Origin: Linepithema humile
Taxonomy: Eukaryota > Arthropoda > Insecta > Hymenoptera > Formicidae
Reading direction: 5' to 3'
Assembly: GCF_040581485.1 (NCBI RefSeq)
Contig: NC_090129.1
Span: forward strand, 24,806,764 to 24,870,763
Length of the DNA: 64,000 bases
How positions within the stretch are numbered: position 1 is the first letter of the stretch; the number at the start of each line of letters is the position of its first letter. The notes beneath the pieces are model-generated. The model worked only from the letters and a program-made list of their open reading frames with translations. It was not told where the DNA came from and did no database searches. Position numbers and translations under genes: made by a program. This document shows positions 39,801 to 54,700 of the stretch, piece after piece.

Positions 39801-42800
39801 ATCGCAACAATAACAATCATATAACAAGACTGCGTTAGAATATTTATCGATTCGCTACTAACTGTTACTTTACGAGCAGATTATGTCGGACTGAATTAGA
39901 ATGACTTAAATATTTGGGTCATCAAAGATCTTTCTTTATCAAAAGAAGTGTAGTCTAAATTTAAGTAATATTGAGAAATAACAAATTTTACGTAAACATT
40001 TTGCAACAACTAAACAGCTTCCGCGGTAGAGTTTTACGCAATTCTGTGATGAGCTTATGCAATACACGCGTCACTGTTTGTCATCTGGAAAGAACAACAA
40101 AGAAAAAAACACGAAAGAGCAATAGGCTCGTTTTATCCACAAGTCCCCTTGGCGATCGTAAATATATCACTTAAAGATGTCGCTATAATTTAGTCACGTT
40201 CTCCATTCGCGCCGATTAGGAGTTAGAGATGGATTTGCACGCTGCAATCGAAAGATTCGTTCGTGATCGTAGAACACTGCGCGTGAAATGTTAAAACGTT
40301 TTTCATGTTATTTACCGGACGTAGCGTGCAAGAATTTGTAAGTGTCTTTAAAAAAATTAAAGCGGCAGTGTAATAGTTCAAAATATTAATTTGATTTAAA
40401 TCTTGATTATTTATAGAAAGATCTTGATATTTATAGAAACTCATTTATAAAAATCCAGATCAAATAAAAAAGTATGAAAAACTTATTGAAAGAATTATTT
40501 TTATGTGCTTTATGCGCGACGTGAAACGCATTTGCAAATATGCAATCGATTCAGTAAAATGGAATGCACTTCTCTGTACAGGAGTAGAATTTCCGTGAAT
40601 TTCTTTGCCGGGATTTAAAGCGTGGATAAATTTTGATGCGAATGATGCACGCGGACGAAGATTAACGAGGTTTTTCGAAGAATTTACATCTCGCATTGAA
40701 GTGAGATGCACATACGGCGAAAATTAGTCACGCGCGGAGAAAGAAAGCAACGTTACTTGAGAGAAAGCAGAATTGTTTACGGCGCGAGACGGTGGAATGT
40801 ATATTCACAGCGTGATAATTCAGCGTGTGTCCGTTACAGTCAGCGAAATTTTCCAATTTGGCCAGAACTCGCTTTTACGTACGCAATGTGACAGAAGCAC
40901 GCGCCAAGCCCGAGGCGCACCGGGTTATCGAGTCGCACATTTGTACGCAGCCGCGTTTACGTCGGAGAGCGGCGAACTATTTCTTCCGTGGATGCGTGAG
41001 ACCTTCCGTCGACGTCATGCTTGCCGTTGACGTCATTACGCCCAAGCGCGTGAATTTCGTATTTCATTCATGAAATTGCTGTCGGGTATGACGTAATACT
41101 AATGACCTCCACTGTGTGAAGTTCGCAAAAAGCTCGTCGCTTAATGCTTCGTGGGATCTTTTACAATTTTTTAGTTTACTTTTGCTTTACGTTCTAACTA
41201 TATTTATTTTTGCACTCTTGTTAGATTATTATGACGCAAAAATTCATCGAAATTCCAGATCAAATATCTGTTCTGCCAATTTTAGAAACACGATATTTTT
41301 ATAACGAATAATACATTTACAGAGCACAAGTAGAATTTTATAAAGTTTTAATAAAAAAAAAAAAAAAAAAATACGAATTTGCCAATTAAAATATAATTAT
41401 CGCAAAATATGATTTGTGACAGTTTCTTAGATAATTTTATATCATTTACAATTTTACGTAAGCAGGATTCAAGCTATATATGATACATTTAATAATATTT
41501 GGATGCCTGCAGTACTCAATTTCCATGTCGATCAATACTTGCTCCCGCTCGGCGCTTCAATCATTTAATATTGGAACAGCGAAAGCGATTGCGTGCATCT
41601 AAGCATTCCGACGGTCCGATGTGCTGTACCCGACGATGTATTCTTGAAGTAGCAAGTTTCCCTGGACGTGATGAAGTAGCATGCGTCGTGCGGAGAGTAC
41701 AAATTCTCTACTTTATCGATAGCATTATCGGTGGAAGTTTAGAGAAACTGCGGCCCCGGCGGCGGAAATTCGACGTGCGGCGAGAAAGCGCGCGGCAATG
41801 CGAGAGATACACATTGGAGAGTAATGAAAGGCCCCGTCGGCCGGCCATAAACTTTCGAACAATAGCGTAATCGCGTTTCCATTGACTGTTAAGAGGTGCG
41901 GATGCGACTAGGCACGTGGGTGGTATCGGTAGGTACCGGTGACTTTTATTACTCGTCGCTTGTGTATCAGTCTCTCGGGAGACCGTAAAGGAATCTTGTG
42001 CATGCGCGATATTAAACGCAGTTACGTCCGGTACTGTTGCAGCAATCTCGCAAGCTTAGATAATTTTCTTAACGAGACATCTTTTTTTAACAACAAAGCG
42101 GTTTAAAATCAAGAAATAGATTCGATATTACGTTTTTATATTTGTAATCCTTTAATTAAATTCCATATATTCTAATTTACTTTAACTTTTCATATTTTTA
42201 TCACACTTCCATTGATCAAGTACAGCTTCTTGTTTTTAAGTGTTACTTGTCTTATTTTTGTAGGAGGTTATTATTAAACTTTTTAATGCGTGTCTATAAT
42301 AAATTCTTCTAAATCATTGACATGAAGACAGCTCTCAATTTAAGGCCGGATGTTACAGAATTTGACTACGGTTGATTTTTCGTGGCGCGCAAACAGGAAT
42401 AGCGATCATAAATCAGAAACGCGGTGCTTTCGCAATATCTCGCGACATTTCGATCGGATCGAAGAATGATCGTGAAACGGCGGGTGATGCATCTATATAC
42501 GCGACTGCATGGTAGACCAGGATGTTGCCGGATAATCTATGAATAAACCGACGAGTGTATTGCAGTGCGCGCGGGTAAAGTAGTTGCACCATTCGCTGCG
42601 GCACGTTACCGGAAAATATTTAAATATTTAACTTAGACGACGTATAAACCACTTGGCCGGCTGATGCCTGCGGTTTCGCAAGCTCGGCACTAGCCGCTGC
42701 GCGATATTTAATTCGATCGAATCGACCTTAAGATCGCGCGCGAAGCACTTCAGCACGAGTTGTGAGTAAACAGAATTGTATTTCCGAGTCGCGTTCGGAC

Positions 42801-45800
42801 CTTTGTTCATCTCGTAAATGCACGGAACTTTATTGCGATATTATATTATAGCGTTTATATCTGTTTGCTTTTCGCGCATTACATCAATATTTTCATACTG
42901 TGTGTGTGTGTTCACACTTTTGTGCATATTTTTAGAAAAATATCGAAAGCAGACATGTCTCAATTTATCACGTGATAATATAATTCTTCTTGTACAGTTT
43001 TTGATTAAATTCTTCAAAGTAGAATGTCCAAAAAATTTTTGACAACTCGAAAATGAATATTTCTCTTTAGTCTGCAAAAAATTTAATTTTTTATTTGTTC
43101 TATTGATAAATATTTCATAAATCACTCTGTGTTTATATATCTACCTTCAATCATTTACAAGGACCGTTACATTGATGGAAAAGTTTAACAATTTACGCGC
43201 GGCGTGTAACGTGCAATACATTGCATTCTGAAGCAGCCTGATAAACCTGCTAAATGCGTGTGCGAAAAGTATGGAGCAGCATCTCGACGCCAGCCGCAGA
43301 CTAAACAAGTGTCGTCGAAATAAATATGGGCCGCGAGACGTTGCAAAAATGCGCTCTCATAGAATAATTCAGAGAGTGCACATGCTGAGCCGTAACCGCA
43401 AGTGCATTCCGCGCGCTCCGAAAAGAAAAATCATCGGCGATAACACCCGCCTCGACCTTTAACTCCCGCGTAACGCCCTCACCATCTCTTTTATTTAGCT
43501 ATTTTGTATTCTTCAGTGTATCACATTGAGAAATTCTTCGTGACGGTTGTGAAAAATCGTAAGAAATTAAAATAAACTCATTATCTTAATGCATTGTGCG
43601 CCGTTTTATTAATATCTTTTGATATTACTTTTAAATTCTTGATATAAAAATTTATAGAAGATTGTGCATTATTTTATTAATGTTAAGCACGATCGCATAA
43701 ATCTGTCGTAGCACCGGGAGATGTTAAAAATAAAAATGTCCTCAAAAATAAAAAAAAATGTGACAATGTGACCTTATCAACGTAAAATAATGAGATACGA
43801 CTGAATGGTGACGTTCAAAATGGTAAAAAATGAAAGTTTTTTGGCCCTTGTTATTTGATGATTTTATATGGCCGCTGAAATGTGAAAATTGAAAGGAACC
43901 AGTTGAAAAGATCTCATTTCTCTTTGTCCCGCGACAATTTCTATCGGAATGCATCGGCGATGCATTCCCAGCAGCGACGTTGTGCCGCTTCCGGCGAGCG
44001 CGCGCGAGTAGCGGAAATTGGTTGCTCGTCATTGAATAAGGAGGAAGCAAGATCTTAATAGACGTCTGTTTATTACGATGTATTCGCATTCACTTCACGG
44101 GCTTATCGATCTCTCATCCGCTGCGCCGATAAATACAAGCGCGCTCGCGCGCCACCGTAGAACAGCGTATGCCAGCCGGTCATTGTTCTCGCGCGCTCTC
44201 AGCTTGCATAAATCGTGCGTTCAACTTCTTTAACGGAATCCTCACGTGGACGAGTTTATTCGGGCGTGAATCCAGGCCGCGCCGCGCCGCGGAGATACAC
44301 TCGTCCGAGCGAGCGTTGTGAGCGGGCGCGTCTCGTAGTGAGTTTACAGGCCAGAATACCGCGCGGCTATGAATTAGATCTGTTATTTGAAAGAACAAAA
44401 TGTACGGTTGCGCGCAAACGACTTAAGAGTCTTAGCCGCGATCGAACGTCGTCGTAAAATCGAAATGTCTGCCGGGAAACGTGCGACTTAAATTTAAATG
44501 CGACGAACGATTGCCCGTGACATTAACTTGTCTGTTGACAATGAGTTGCGCTCTAACTTCAAGCGCTGTGAAAATCGCGGAGAGTTAGAAATTTTTTTAC
44601 ATTCCATTTTATTCATATTCTTCTGCCGTCGTCAAACTCAATTTATAGAAATTGCAATTTTGTTACAATTTGCCTGAAAACTTTGAAAACAAATTACAAC
44701 GGAAAAAAAAAGAACGGATTGGAATTAGAATTTTATCTCATTTGATTCGTGAATATGTTGCACAGTGGTGGTTAAAAAAAAAACTAGAGGTGTTTCCAAC
44801 TCGATATATTTTTTTTCGCATTTTTTACATAGCGTTCCACCGTTGTGATTTTTTTTTTACACAATCATTTGATCGAAGTGGAAAAATTGATTTCGGAATA
44901 GTTTATTCCGGCCTTCACCCAAATCTGACATTAGAGACCTGTTGCACAGTAGTAAGGTTCGAAGGGGTTAACCCGGCGACACGATGCAAGGTCGCGACGA
45001 GGCCTCGTCTCTGCGTAGGACAAGGTTGCACGAGGGGAAGGATAGTGTGGCAACGGTGGTACAGCATCAGGATACGGCGGGGCGCGTGTAATCCACGTGA
45101 AAAGTACCGCGCCGGCGTCCTGACGCCCGGCGTCCGTCCTCTCCGCCGCCGCTATTCTCTTAGGCATCGATCAGCTTCCTGGTGGCCGTGCGACGGGACG
45201 CCAGTTTCAGGCGAAACGCCGCGTTTAGCTGTTGCTCGCGGAAAAGCTGTAATCGGAAGGCTTTGCGGAATCGCTACATCGCGACGACCGTCGCGATTCA
45301 TTGTCCCTCGATACTGTGTTCGGCGAGTCAAACGTGAACATCCGAAATATTCCGATATTCGTTCAGGACGATTTGAATCTTTCCTCTCTCGATGTTAAAT
45401 TCCGATAAACTAATAATAATCTGTGCGATGTGATGCTGCAACAACAGGTAGCTAGCAGATAGCTCGACGTCGATCATCGCGAGTTCTCAGCACTTCCGGC
45501 AAGTCGTTCAAAAACGACAATTTTCGCCGATCTTAAGGGAAACGCGTTCCCTTAGAATATTGTGAACTAATCTTTATCGTATCTAAATAATGACGAATAA
45601 TAAATAAAAATTAATAAATATAATAAATAACAATGCAACGCAGCGGTGATAGATCGGGTCAGGCTGGGTTGTGTTGTGATCGGCCGATGTATTCGCGAAC
45701 TCATGCATAATTGAGATTGAATATATTATTTTCGATAGGAGATATATTGGAGAATATATTAAACACATCATCCCGGTTGTGCAAAATGTTTAACTCTAAA

Positions 45801-46458
45801 GTTTAATGGACTTCGTGCGAAAGATGTTAATGCGACTCGATGCAAACGATTTATTTCGCGCATATTTTGTATGACACGACAGGATTGCAAGTGGATAGCA
45901 TTTGCATGAAATTAATTAAGTGTTCGAAAGTTGTTCGGCGAACGGCTTGGCTTAGATAGATTGAAGGATATCATAAGTTTGTTTTGATGAGGTTTTCTAT
46001 CCCCTGTGCAGCTTGTTATAATATTACGCAACGGAGCAATGAAACAAAGTGATCGAAAATTGAATGATACTCGTCGCGCGTTAAACGCTCAATCTTCTCC
46101 GTAAATAAAAATACGTGGAAAATACCGATGGGATTTTAAATTATGGTTTTTTTTTTACGGGAAGAAAAATTTCCGCGGAAGAAACACGAAAAGTAGATCG
46201 TACTTATTGTAATAGAATTCAGATGAATCTGTTGTTTCGCGAGGAATAAAAGCGGCGATTAATCATCGCGCCCCGATAATCCTCGATCATTGTTTCCGCG
46301 ATATTACCGTGTCATACAATCTTTTGAATTGCTTGCGCGGTGCTGTATCATCTTGTGTCATCCATTTGTTTCGTTAGACTGAAATTAGCAAAACGATAGC
46401 AAAATGTGTGAAATGCGGTTTCCAAACGAGATTTAGGTGCCGGTTCGCCTCGATTTAC

Positions 46459-46533
<75 letters not shown>

Positions 46534-48700
46534 ACTCACTCTCACTCTCACACACTCTTTCTTTTTTTCTCTCTCTGTCTGTTTTTGATCGAAAATTCAA
46601 GTAGCGCGGGTAGCCGAGCGTAATTACAGGCGCGTCGCGACGCCTCCGTCGCGTGTAACAGGTTGTAATTTCATTCGAGCCTCGTCGGCGAGCAAACTCG
46701 TGCTGAAAGTGTTTACTTGAGATCGCGTGGCACTCTGAGGCGACTGGAAGGCGCGTGGATAAGTACTCGTAAGTACGCGGACGATTTTTTCAAGCTCTCG
46801 TTTAAACATGACAGGCTCTTAACTATCCGATGCATTTAATTGTGCTTCGTTGTATGATCGATTGAATTAAAGGTCGATAGGTTTCCGAATACTTTTATTT
46901 TTCTTCAAACCTCTTGATTATTGTAAAGTAAATTTTCTGCAGAAATTTTATTAAATGTCATCTATTTTCGTAGCTTCATGAATATCAAATATCTTGCTAG
47001 TAAATCTGTTACTTATTTACATTTTTATAAATAACTCGTAGATTTTGCAATCTTGTTCTGTGATGAAATTTTCGTATAAAATAGAAAGGAAGAAAGTTTT
47101 TATCTACGCTGTAATCTAATTTATTTTTAGCTTTTTAATTACTTATAACATAATTACGAAGGCGGCTTTTAATTTAGAATCTGCACATTGTTGTTTCTTT
47201 TTAAGAGACAATGAATATATCGCTTTTCTAATAATCGCCACGTGTGCAGCATCGCTTTCAAAGTGATACACATTATTGTAGAAACTGTTATTATTGAAAC
47301 GCATTGTTATTATAAAGATTAAATGCAACGCGAAGCTCCTGCTGCAGTTGCTAAACATAGTTGACAGAAGCTCTTAATTATTCCGTGCGCGTATTCTACA
47401 AACTAATCGAATAACGTCAATCATTTCTCGTTTCTGGAAGACTACGCTCGAAAATCAACTTGCTGCCTTTATCGGACAGTCTGCATTTAATCTTTTTATT
47501 CGAGATTCTTCTTGCTCTAACATCGCATATATTATTTTTCTAAAATATATTAGAACTCATCGCACAAGTCTGATCGAAGAATTGCCAAAACATGTCCGGA
47601 TGTCAGGACCATCTGGCTCTTCTCTCAACACATTCCAGTATGAGGAAACGTATGTTTCCTCTTCTCGATGTCATGGCAACGTCACGAAAGTACTTCTTCC
47701 TGATCTTGTCTTGTTGAATTTGTTCGAAACTTCACGAGTAAATCGCACCATCGGGACGAGTTTTATTTTATTTTTGCATGAATCTGTCAAATCTAAATTG
47801 TTTTAAAATTACATGTTGTTGATTATAACTTAATTAATTTTCTACATAACAACAAATAACAATTTCATGATAATGGAATAAGAAATAACGAGAGGCAAAT
47901 AGAAATTCTAGAATATCCATAATTTATCTCTTGAATAATAAATTACCAATCATTTTACGCGTAATTTATTTTAATCAGAAGGCAAAAGTGCGTGGAACAA
48001 TGTTTATTAGATTTTATAGCGTGTAATTGTCATGAAAATGTTGATTAACAAATCGTGATGAACTGTTCTGTTCGATCAAATATTTATTCGTCTTCCGGAC
48101 ACACATATAGCATGTACAAAACTAAGTGCTCGCGTAATAGATCGGTTTATATAATGGAATTACGAGAGAAATAAAGTCAACTGCGTCCAACTGTCACAAA
48201 TGCGATCAGGCGGATAATACAATGCGATAATCGACTTTTTCTATAAAACGATGAGAATGAAGCGTACAAAAGGTGCGCACAAAAGGTTTACTGAGACGAC
48301 GAGAAATATATAATAAAAAAGAAATGTTACATAAATATTTAATCGAAAGAAAAGATTATAAGAAACGTTTATTAAACGACGTTTATTAAATTAAAAAGAT
48401 GTGTTTTAAAGAATTTACACGTAGCTTCTTCTCGATTTTAATTATGTACGTTTATCTCTTCAATGTGAAGAGACTGAGATTTAAAGCTACTTAGGTACGC
48501 AAGCATGAATACGAAGCAGATTCATAACGCGAAGCGTTTGTAATATAACTCCGCAACTAATTAATAAGGGATCTTGCGTAATTAAGCGATCGTGCAAATC
48601 ATTATGCTCGCACTACGGGATCAGAGAGGCACAATCGATCGCGCGCAATCGATTCCGCAATCGGGCGCGACTCAATAAAACGAGGAAAGGCCGAAGCGTA

Positions 48701-48766
<66 letters not shown>

Positions 48767-51700
48767 CTGTGGATGAGCTTGCAAGCTCACCGGGCGAGGC
48801 GGGGATCTTTAGTCATGGCGCTAAATATAACGGGCGGTCGGTCGGTTCGTTCGTAAACGACGCGTTCGACGTGCGATCATCCCGAAGCGCGAAAGCTCCG
48901 CGTACAAACCCCATGAGCTTTTAAAGAGGCGCTGCTCGAGCGCGCCGAGTAGGCGTGCAGATACATCGACACATGGCTTTTTTCCCTTCCACGCGCTCAT
49001 CGCTTTCCGACGCGACGCACGTACGAGCCAATGGACAGTCCGCTCTTTTCCATTTACCACGAGCCGGAACTTGCGTAACTTTCAATGCCAATCTCTCGCG
49101 ATGATCGATGTTTTATTTTGAAAATTATTCCTCTCGCGATTCTTGTGTTATATTAAAGAGATGTGCACGTGCTACATTTTAAAACGCAACCATGAAAATT
49201 TCTCCGTTTTTTTTTTTTTTTTAATTTTTTGTATAATTTCTTGGAAGCTTCTATCGCTGATGATTTTACACAAATTATTCGTTTTGGAATTTTCATGTTG
49301 ATAATAAAAAAGTTTATTGTTGAGAAATGTCGTTTCTCTGAAATATTGTGTCAATAGCAATTTAATCAGAAAAATCCACATAAAAATATGCAATGAAAAC
49401 TATATTTTATTGTACTTTGAACTATGGATTTATATAAAATCTATAAATCATAAAGCTTCCGAATAAAAATAGAAAAAAAAAATATATAAATTGCACGACA
49501 TACATTGCATTACATAATTATTATTCTTTCAATACAGTTTATTAAGGCGAGAAGCGCTTAAGCGTAGTCGACTTAAGGCTCGCCTACTCGTAGAGCCCAA
49601 GAATAAAACGTCTGGGAACAACCTTTACATACGGAAACTTAAGAGCCCCACTTTGATTTTGCCGTTTCCGCCAAGCGGAATAGATTAAAGTGAGAGGCCG
49701 GAAGCGAGCGAGACGCACGAGTGTGGATTCCATCTCGGGCGCGTTTCGCGGCGCAACGTTTTCGCGAAGTAGCGGAACAACCGATAACGCACCTACCAAG
49801 CAATTCCCCTTGGATTGCTATGCGAGTGGAAGGTGCCTGTGCTCACGAAATCTCAATATAGGTGGCCTACGAGGATGACAATGAACGCTGATCGCAAACT
49901 CATCAGTCAACCGTCGGTGGATAGCGAAAATAACGAGCGCGTCACTTTCGAACGCGTAGGTAGTTCTCGTTTTTCATGTTTATAGACCAGGCAGAACTAA
50001 TTCCGAATGAAAAAACATTCCGGCGAGCACCTTGAGTAAGCGTTGAGTAAGCCTTTGACGCGTCACGTCGCAAAAGTAGTCCTAAAATAATTTTAAATAT
50101 AATAATAACTAAAAAAAAAAATATATAAAATTTACCTTTACGACAATATACCTTTATCCATTGCATTTATTTATTTATTGTTCTATTTCTGTGTTTTGAT
50201 TAGTTGAGAAAAATGTATAGAAAGTGAGAAATATAATTAAAAAAAAAAAAAAAAAAAGACTCAACGTTAAAAGACATTGTGAAAATTCTGAGATAAATTG
50301 GTACCGCGTGATTCATTACATCGTGTATTAGTCACATCCAGGGTTAAGATACTTCGTCTTTCTTACCATTGGCATCTCGATGTCGGCGTGCATCTCAATG
50401 TCGATACATTGTCTTCATTATCTTCCGCGATTGCATCCGCAATGCACACCTGAGACGCAACATCTTACGGCCCGTCGTTCACGTTGCATAATGATCATAA
50501 TCAAGTGCATGATACCTAGGCACGTGAAGCATCGCACGTGTATGCCTTTCGTAGGCACACGTGCGATCTTCGCCACGAGACGCGATAATCAAGTGATGAC
50601 CGGCTGTCCCTCTTTCTCCGTCTCAGTCGAATGCTTCCTTCTCTTGAACGTCACTCAACGGTTGCCTCAATAGTTGTCTTTTTTTTTCCGTTGCAGGACA
50701 CGAGGACTCACGTGGTGGTGGAGCTTTACGATACGGAACGCTCCTACGTAGAGGCGCTACAGATACTAGTCAATGTAAGTATACTTATTGACTTAATAAA
50801 TAAAAAAAAAAAAGAAGAGGTTAATTCTACCAAATCGGATTTTTTATTAAATGGATAAAATAAATGTCTTTCGGAATGTTTTGTGATAATCGCGATTGAG
50901 CCGTAAATAACGGCGGCCGTTATTTACAGTCGAAACTTGAAAAAATTGTTTTTAATCAGCACAGCAATATTGATCGTACATATATTTTTTAACGCTTTGA
51001 TATATCGAGCACATTTCATAGCGAAGGTCGCTCTCAGCTTCTGAAAGCTTTTTGCTAGTAAGAAGGATGTAAATAAATGTAAGCAAATTAATTTGCTTGA
51101 AAAGTAATATTCTGGACCGGAGTGGTCAAGAAGATTGCGTCGATCGATCTCTCGAGTTGCGCTGCAAAGAAATGGTGTTGCACTGATGCATGTCGGAAAC
51201 TGCGATTCGTCCTTGCATCTTGTAAACAAACACCCCCGCCCATTTATTCGCCTCCGATCGAACAACAATTCCGCTCGAGCGAGCTGTTGCTCGTTTCGCC
51301 CAAACACGCCATCTCCGGCCTGTTGTTATCATTAAATTTCCACTCCCGACTTCATAATCACTCTTCGTTAAACACCGGAAATAGATGCGAATACCAGGTC
51401 GCGGCGAATAGTTGCGGAAATCGGCCCGTTTAAGTGCTTACGTAATGTTGTAAGAGACGCATTTGCGATTAAACACGTACCAACGTTGCTTTTATCTTGA
51501 GGCCTTGAACAATTTAGAAATTATTTTTTTATATGATATACGATATTTTTTACCGTGATTTATTTTGATAACAACAGTCATGATTGTCAATCAATGTCTT
51601 TCAAACTTTTTGTAACAAAAGAAAATGACAGGAGATCCATAAGTGTCGACATACATGTTTATCTTATTAACATTATTAATTATTAATATATCAAATAAAA

Positions 51701-54700
51701 CATTATTAATTGATATAAGAATATAATTATATATTATGTATTTTGACGAAAATAAAATAAATAGTAGATTAATTTCATATTGGTAAAAAAAATATGTGGT
51801 GTGCTATCAAACCGTTGATTATTAATTGAGAAAAGCACTTGGTTATTAACTTGGGGCTCAATCGCAAAATTAATAATTTGCGTACTGCTAGTAATGGCAA
51901 TGTTGATGCTAAATTTTCGAATTCTGGTTTCAGCAACGTAAATAATGCATATGTTTCTGGCATAAAAGGATGTATGTGTAGGATGCATCCTAGTTTCATT
52001 CATTTTAAATGAAGAAACATTTAAAATGCATCGTACACCTGAAATGTATGTACTAAGGTAAGTCAGAAATTATCCGCAGTGAAAATTGTTTTTTTTTTTT
52101 CGTTTTTTTACTGCGGAAAAAAATTGCGGATAATTTCTGACTCACCTTCGTATAAAATTTAAATTTGCAATTATTAATGCATGTCAAGGTGGCGTATTCA
52201 TTGTAAGAAGCCAACAATCATGCAGCCTTCTCAGGATCGTGTTATGTTTATAGTGATTTGATTTTCAGTGCGTTGTTTGCACACGTTTGTGTCCTTCGTT
52301 GAATATTTTGTTTAATGACGCAATACATCTAATATGTGTTGAAGGGCGTTTCGCGAAGTGGATTACTCGACGATGTGCAAGGCAATTTTACAAATATGCA
52401 TTTCAAAGTATCGTTTCGGTATCGCGAAATGGTAATAGCGTTACTCATCCAAATCTAATTTCCGACACGGAAATATATTCCGCATACAAAATGTTTCAGT
52501 TTGCACTCAACCATTGCCAGTTGTCTCTTTCGTTTTTTAATTTTAACTTTTGTTAAAACGAAGTGCTAAAAATATTTTAACAGCAAAGCTTCATAACTTT
52601 CATGATTTTTTTAAATTACTTAATTGCAATTTGCAACTAGATATGTGGGAAAAAAGTTAATTAAAAATACAGGGGTAAATTTTGCGATATAAAGATATGA
52701 ATTTTATCATATTTATGTGAATTATTTGAATACATAATTTATATTTATATCACTGTGGAAAGTACATAAAATTTTTATCTCAGATATAACATGTTTTTGA
52801 AATTAAATATTTAATTTAAGTATCGAAAACATTAAGATAAGTATCTTAAATTTTTTTTTGTATATTTTTTGAAATTTATGAAGCTTTTTCAAGAGAAGGC
52901 ACAGGGATACTCGTGACCAGAACACGTGTGCAGCGTGACATGGGTCATATTAACGTGCAACGTGTTCTGTACAATTGTACAGGCTGCAATTGGCGGTTTA
53001 ATGAAAGTTATCCGAGCAAACATTAGCTGTGGAATTCCAATGATGAGACCGATCTTTGTTTTAAATAATTGCACAGGCTATGTGCCGCGCTAATTGCATT
53101 ATCGTTTCACAGTGCAAAGTAACCATTGAATCAAATAATTACGATAATACACGGAATAATGCTGCTGGAAAATTAATGTTAATTTTATCACGATTTATTT
53201 GACGATGTATTTTATTTTGTCAACTGTACATAGTAATTACTATATATAGTGATTACATAAAACACTATACGTAGTAATTACGTAAAACGTATTCGTTGCG
53301 AATTTCTAAACTTTCAAGGAAAATTTTATTTCTAAAATACATTCGACGACGCAAAGAAATCTTTGCAATACTTAGAAGAAATAAATATCTAGTTTTATTT
53401 ATTGACAAATATCAGTTTAATTATTTCTTATTTTATAAACAATTTATTTCTGAAAAGTTGCATTACAGGAATAAAATTTTTGAATGTTTTGTCATACATA
53501 CTTTAAAAATTGTTTTGTATTTTTATATACGAGGTACGAATGTTATGCCTCCAATTTTTTTCTCAGAAAATTCCTACAACCATGGTTTTTGCAGATAAAC
53601 AATTTTCAGTCATTAACAAACCGCACTATTATTTTTTATATACTTTTACCATCTTTGATTCAGACGTTGTATTCCAAACCGGTAAAATTTCTTCAAGAAA
53701 TTTTCTTGCTGCGATTATTTTCTTGAGGGCTTCACAAACACTTTTTTAACCGCGTCGCCGTCTGGCATCCACGTGTATCCTAGCAAAATGACATCTACGT
53801 ATATCCTGCAGCGATAATTTGAAGGTGCCAGATCTGGATTATAAAGGGGTTGAGGAAGAACAATCCATCAGTTTGGAATACAGCGTCTGATTCAAAAGAA
53901 AATGATGATGATTTTATGACACACAGAAAATGATGATGATTTTGTGAAAAAATAACTGAATGTTTGCTAATGACGGATAATTGTAGGAATTAAATTTTCT
54001 GAGAAAAAAATTGGAGGCATTATTTCCGTATATTTGTCGGAATAATATAATACCAATTTACGTAATTTTGTCATATTTGTGATTTAAAAAAGTAAAACAT
54101 GCAGCATACAAAGCATGAAAAAAGTTACTAATTTCATTAAATTAGCTGAATAAAATCCTACTATAGGAAATCTGTTATGTACATATATTATCTTTTTAAT
54201 TAAGAAATATATAAACGACGGTATTTAGAATAATTCTAAATACTGCCACTGTTGCACTGGGTCATCCAATCACTCAAATGCATAAAATTATGACGCGCTC
54301 TACTGCAGATACTTTTAAAATAGGGCGTGCTGATTTTTTGAGGTTTAGCTGAGCAATTTTTAACCCGCGTTATACTCTCGCGGAATCTCAGCGTCACCGT
54401 AACGGCGCGCGCAGCCGGCTTGATTGTCATATTTTATAAACAACGCGGCTGTACTGCACAACGGGAATCGTTGTCGGCACGTTTGCCGATTATTTAACGA
54501 CGGCCTTGGAGCCGACGACGAAGGGGGCCACGCATTTTTTACGTCGCCAACGCGACCTAGAAAAATAATAGGAAGGAAGCCGTTAGGAACGTACAAATAA
54601 ACCGTGAGACATACTTGCCCACGTTCGATTACAGTATCAAGGCGTTGGCGTTAATTAAACTTAATTAATTTCTTAAACCTCGGAATTGAAATTCTAGCGT

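Larger units (their letters stand above)
38283..50696. other. RhoGEF intron 7, 12.4 kb, before the DH domain
   Basis: No coding exon was recognised in this largest intron, which is phase 0 and exactly separates the disordered N-terminal half from the DH domain. It carries GC- and CpG-rich patches at about 39.0-39.4, 40.85-41.05, 41.5-41.95, 42.4-42.8, 43.9-44.45 and 44.95-45.35 kb, microsatellites at 46.46 and 48.71 kb, and A runs at 41.35 and 50.24 kb. The patches may be enhancers or internal promoters; this is inference. Confidence 0.5.

Noticed and set aside
46348..46623. Open frames over the (CT)n repeat
   Set aside because: Both strands give only simple Leu/Ser or Arg/Glu runs produced by the microsatellite.
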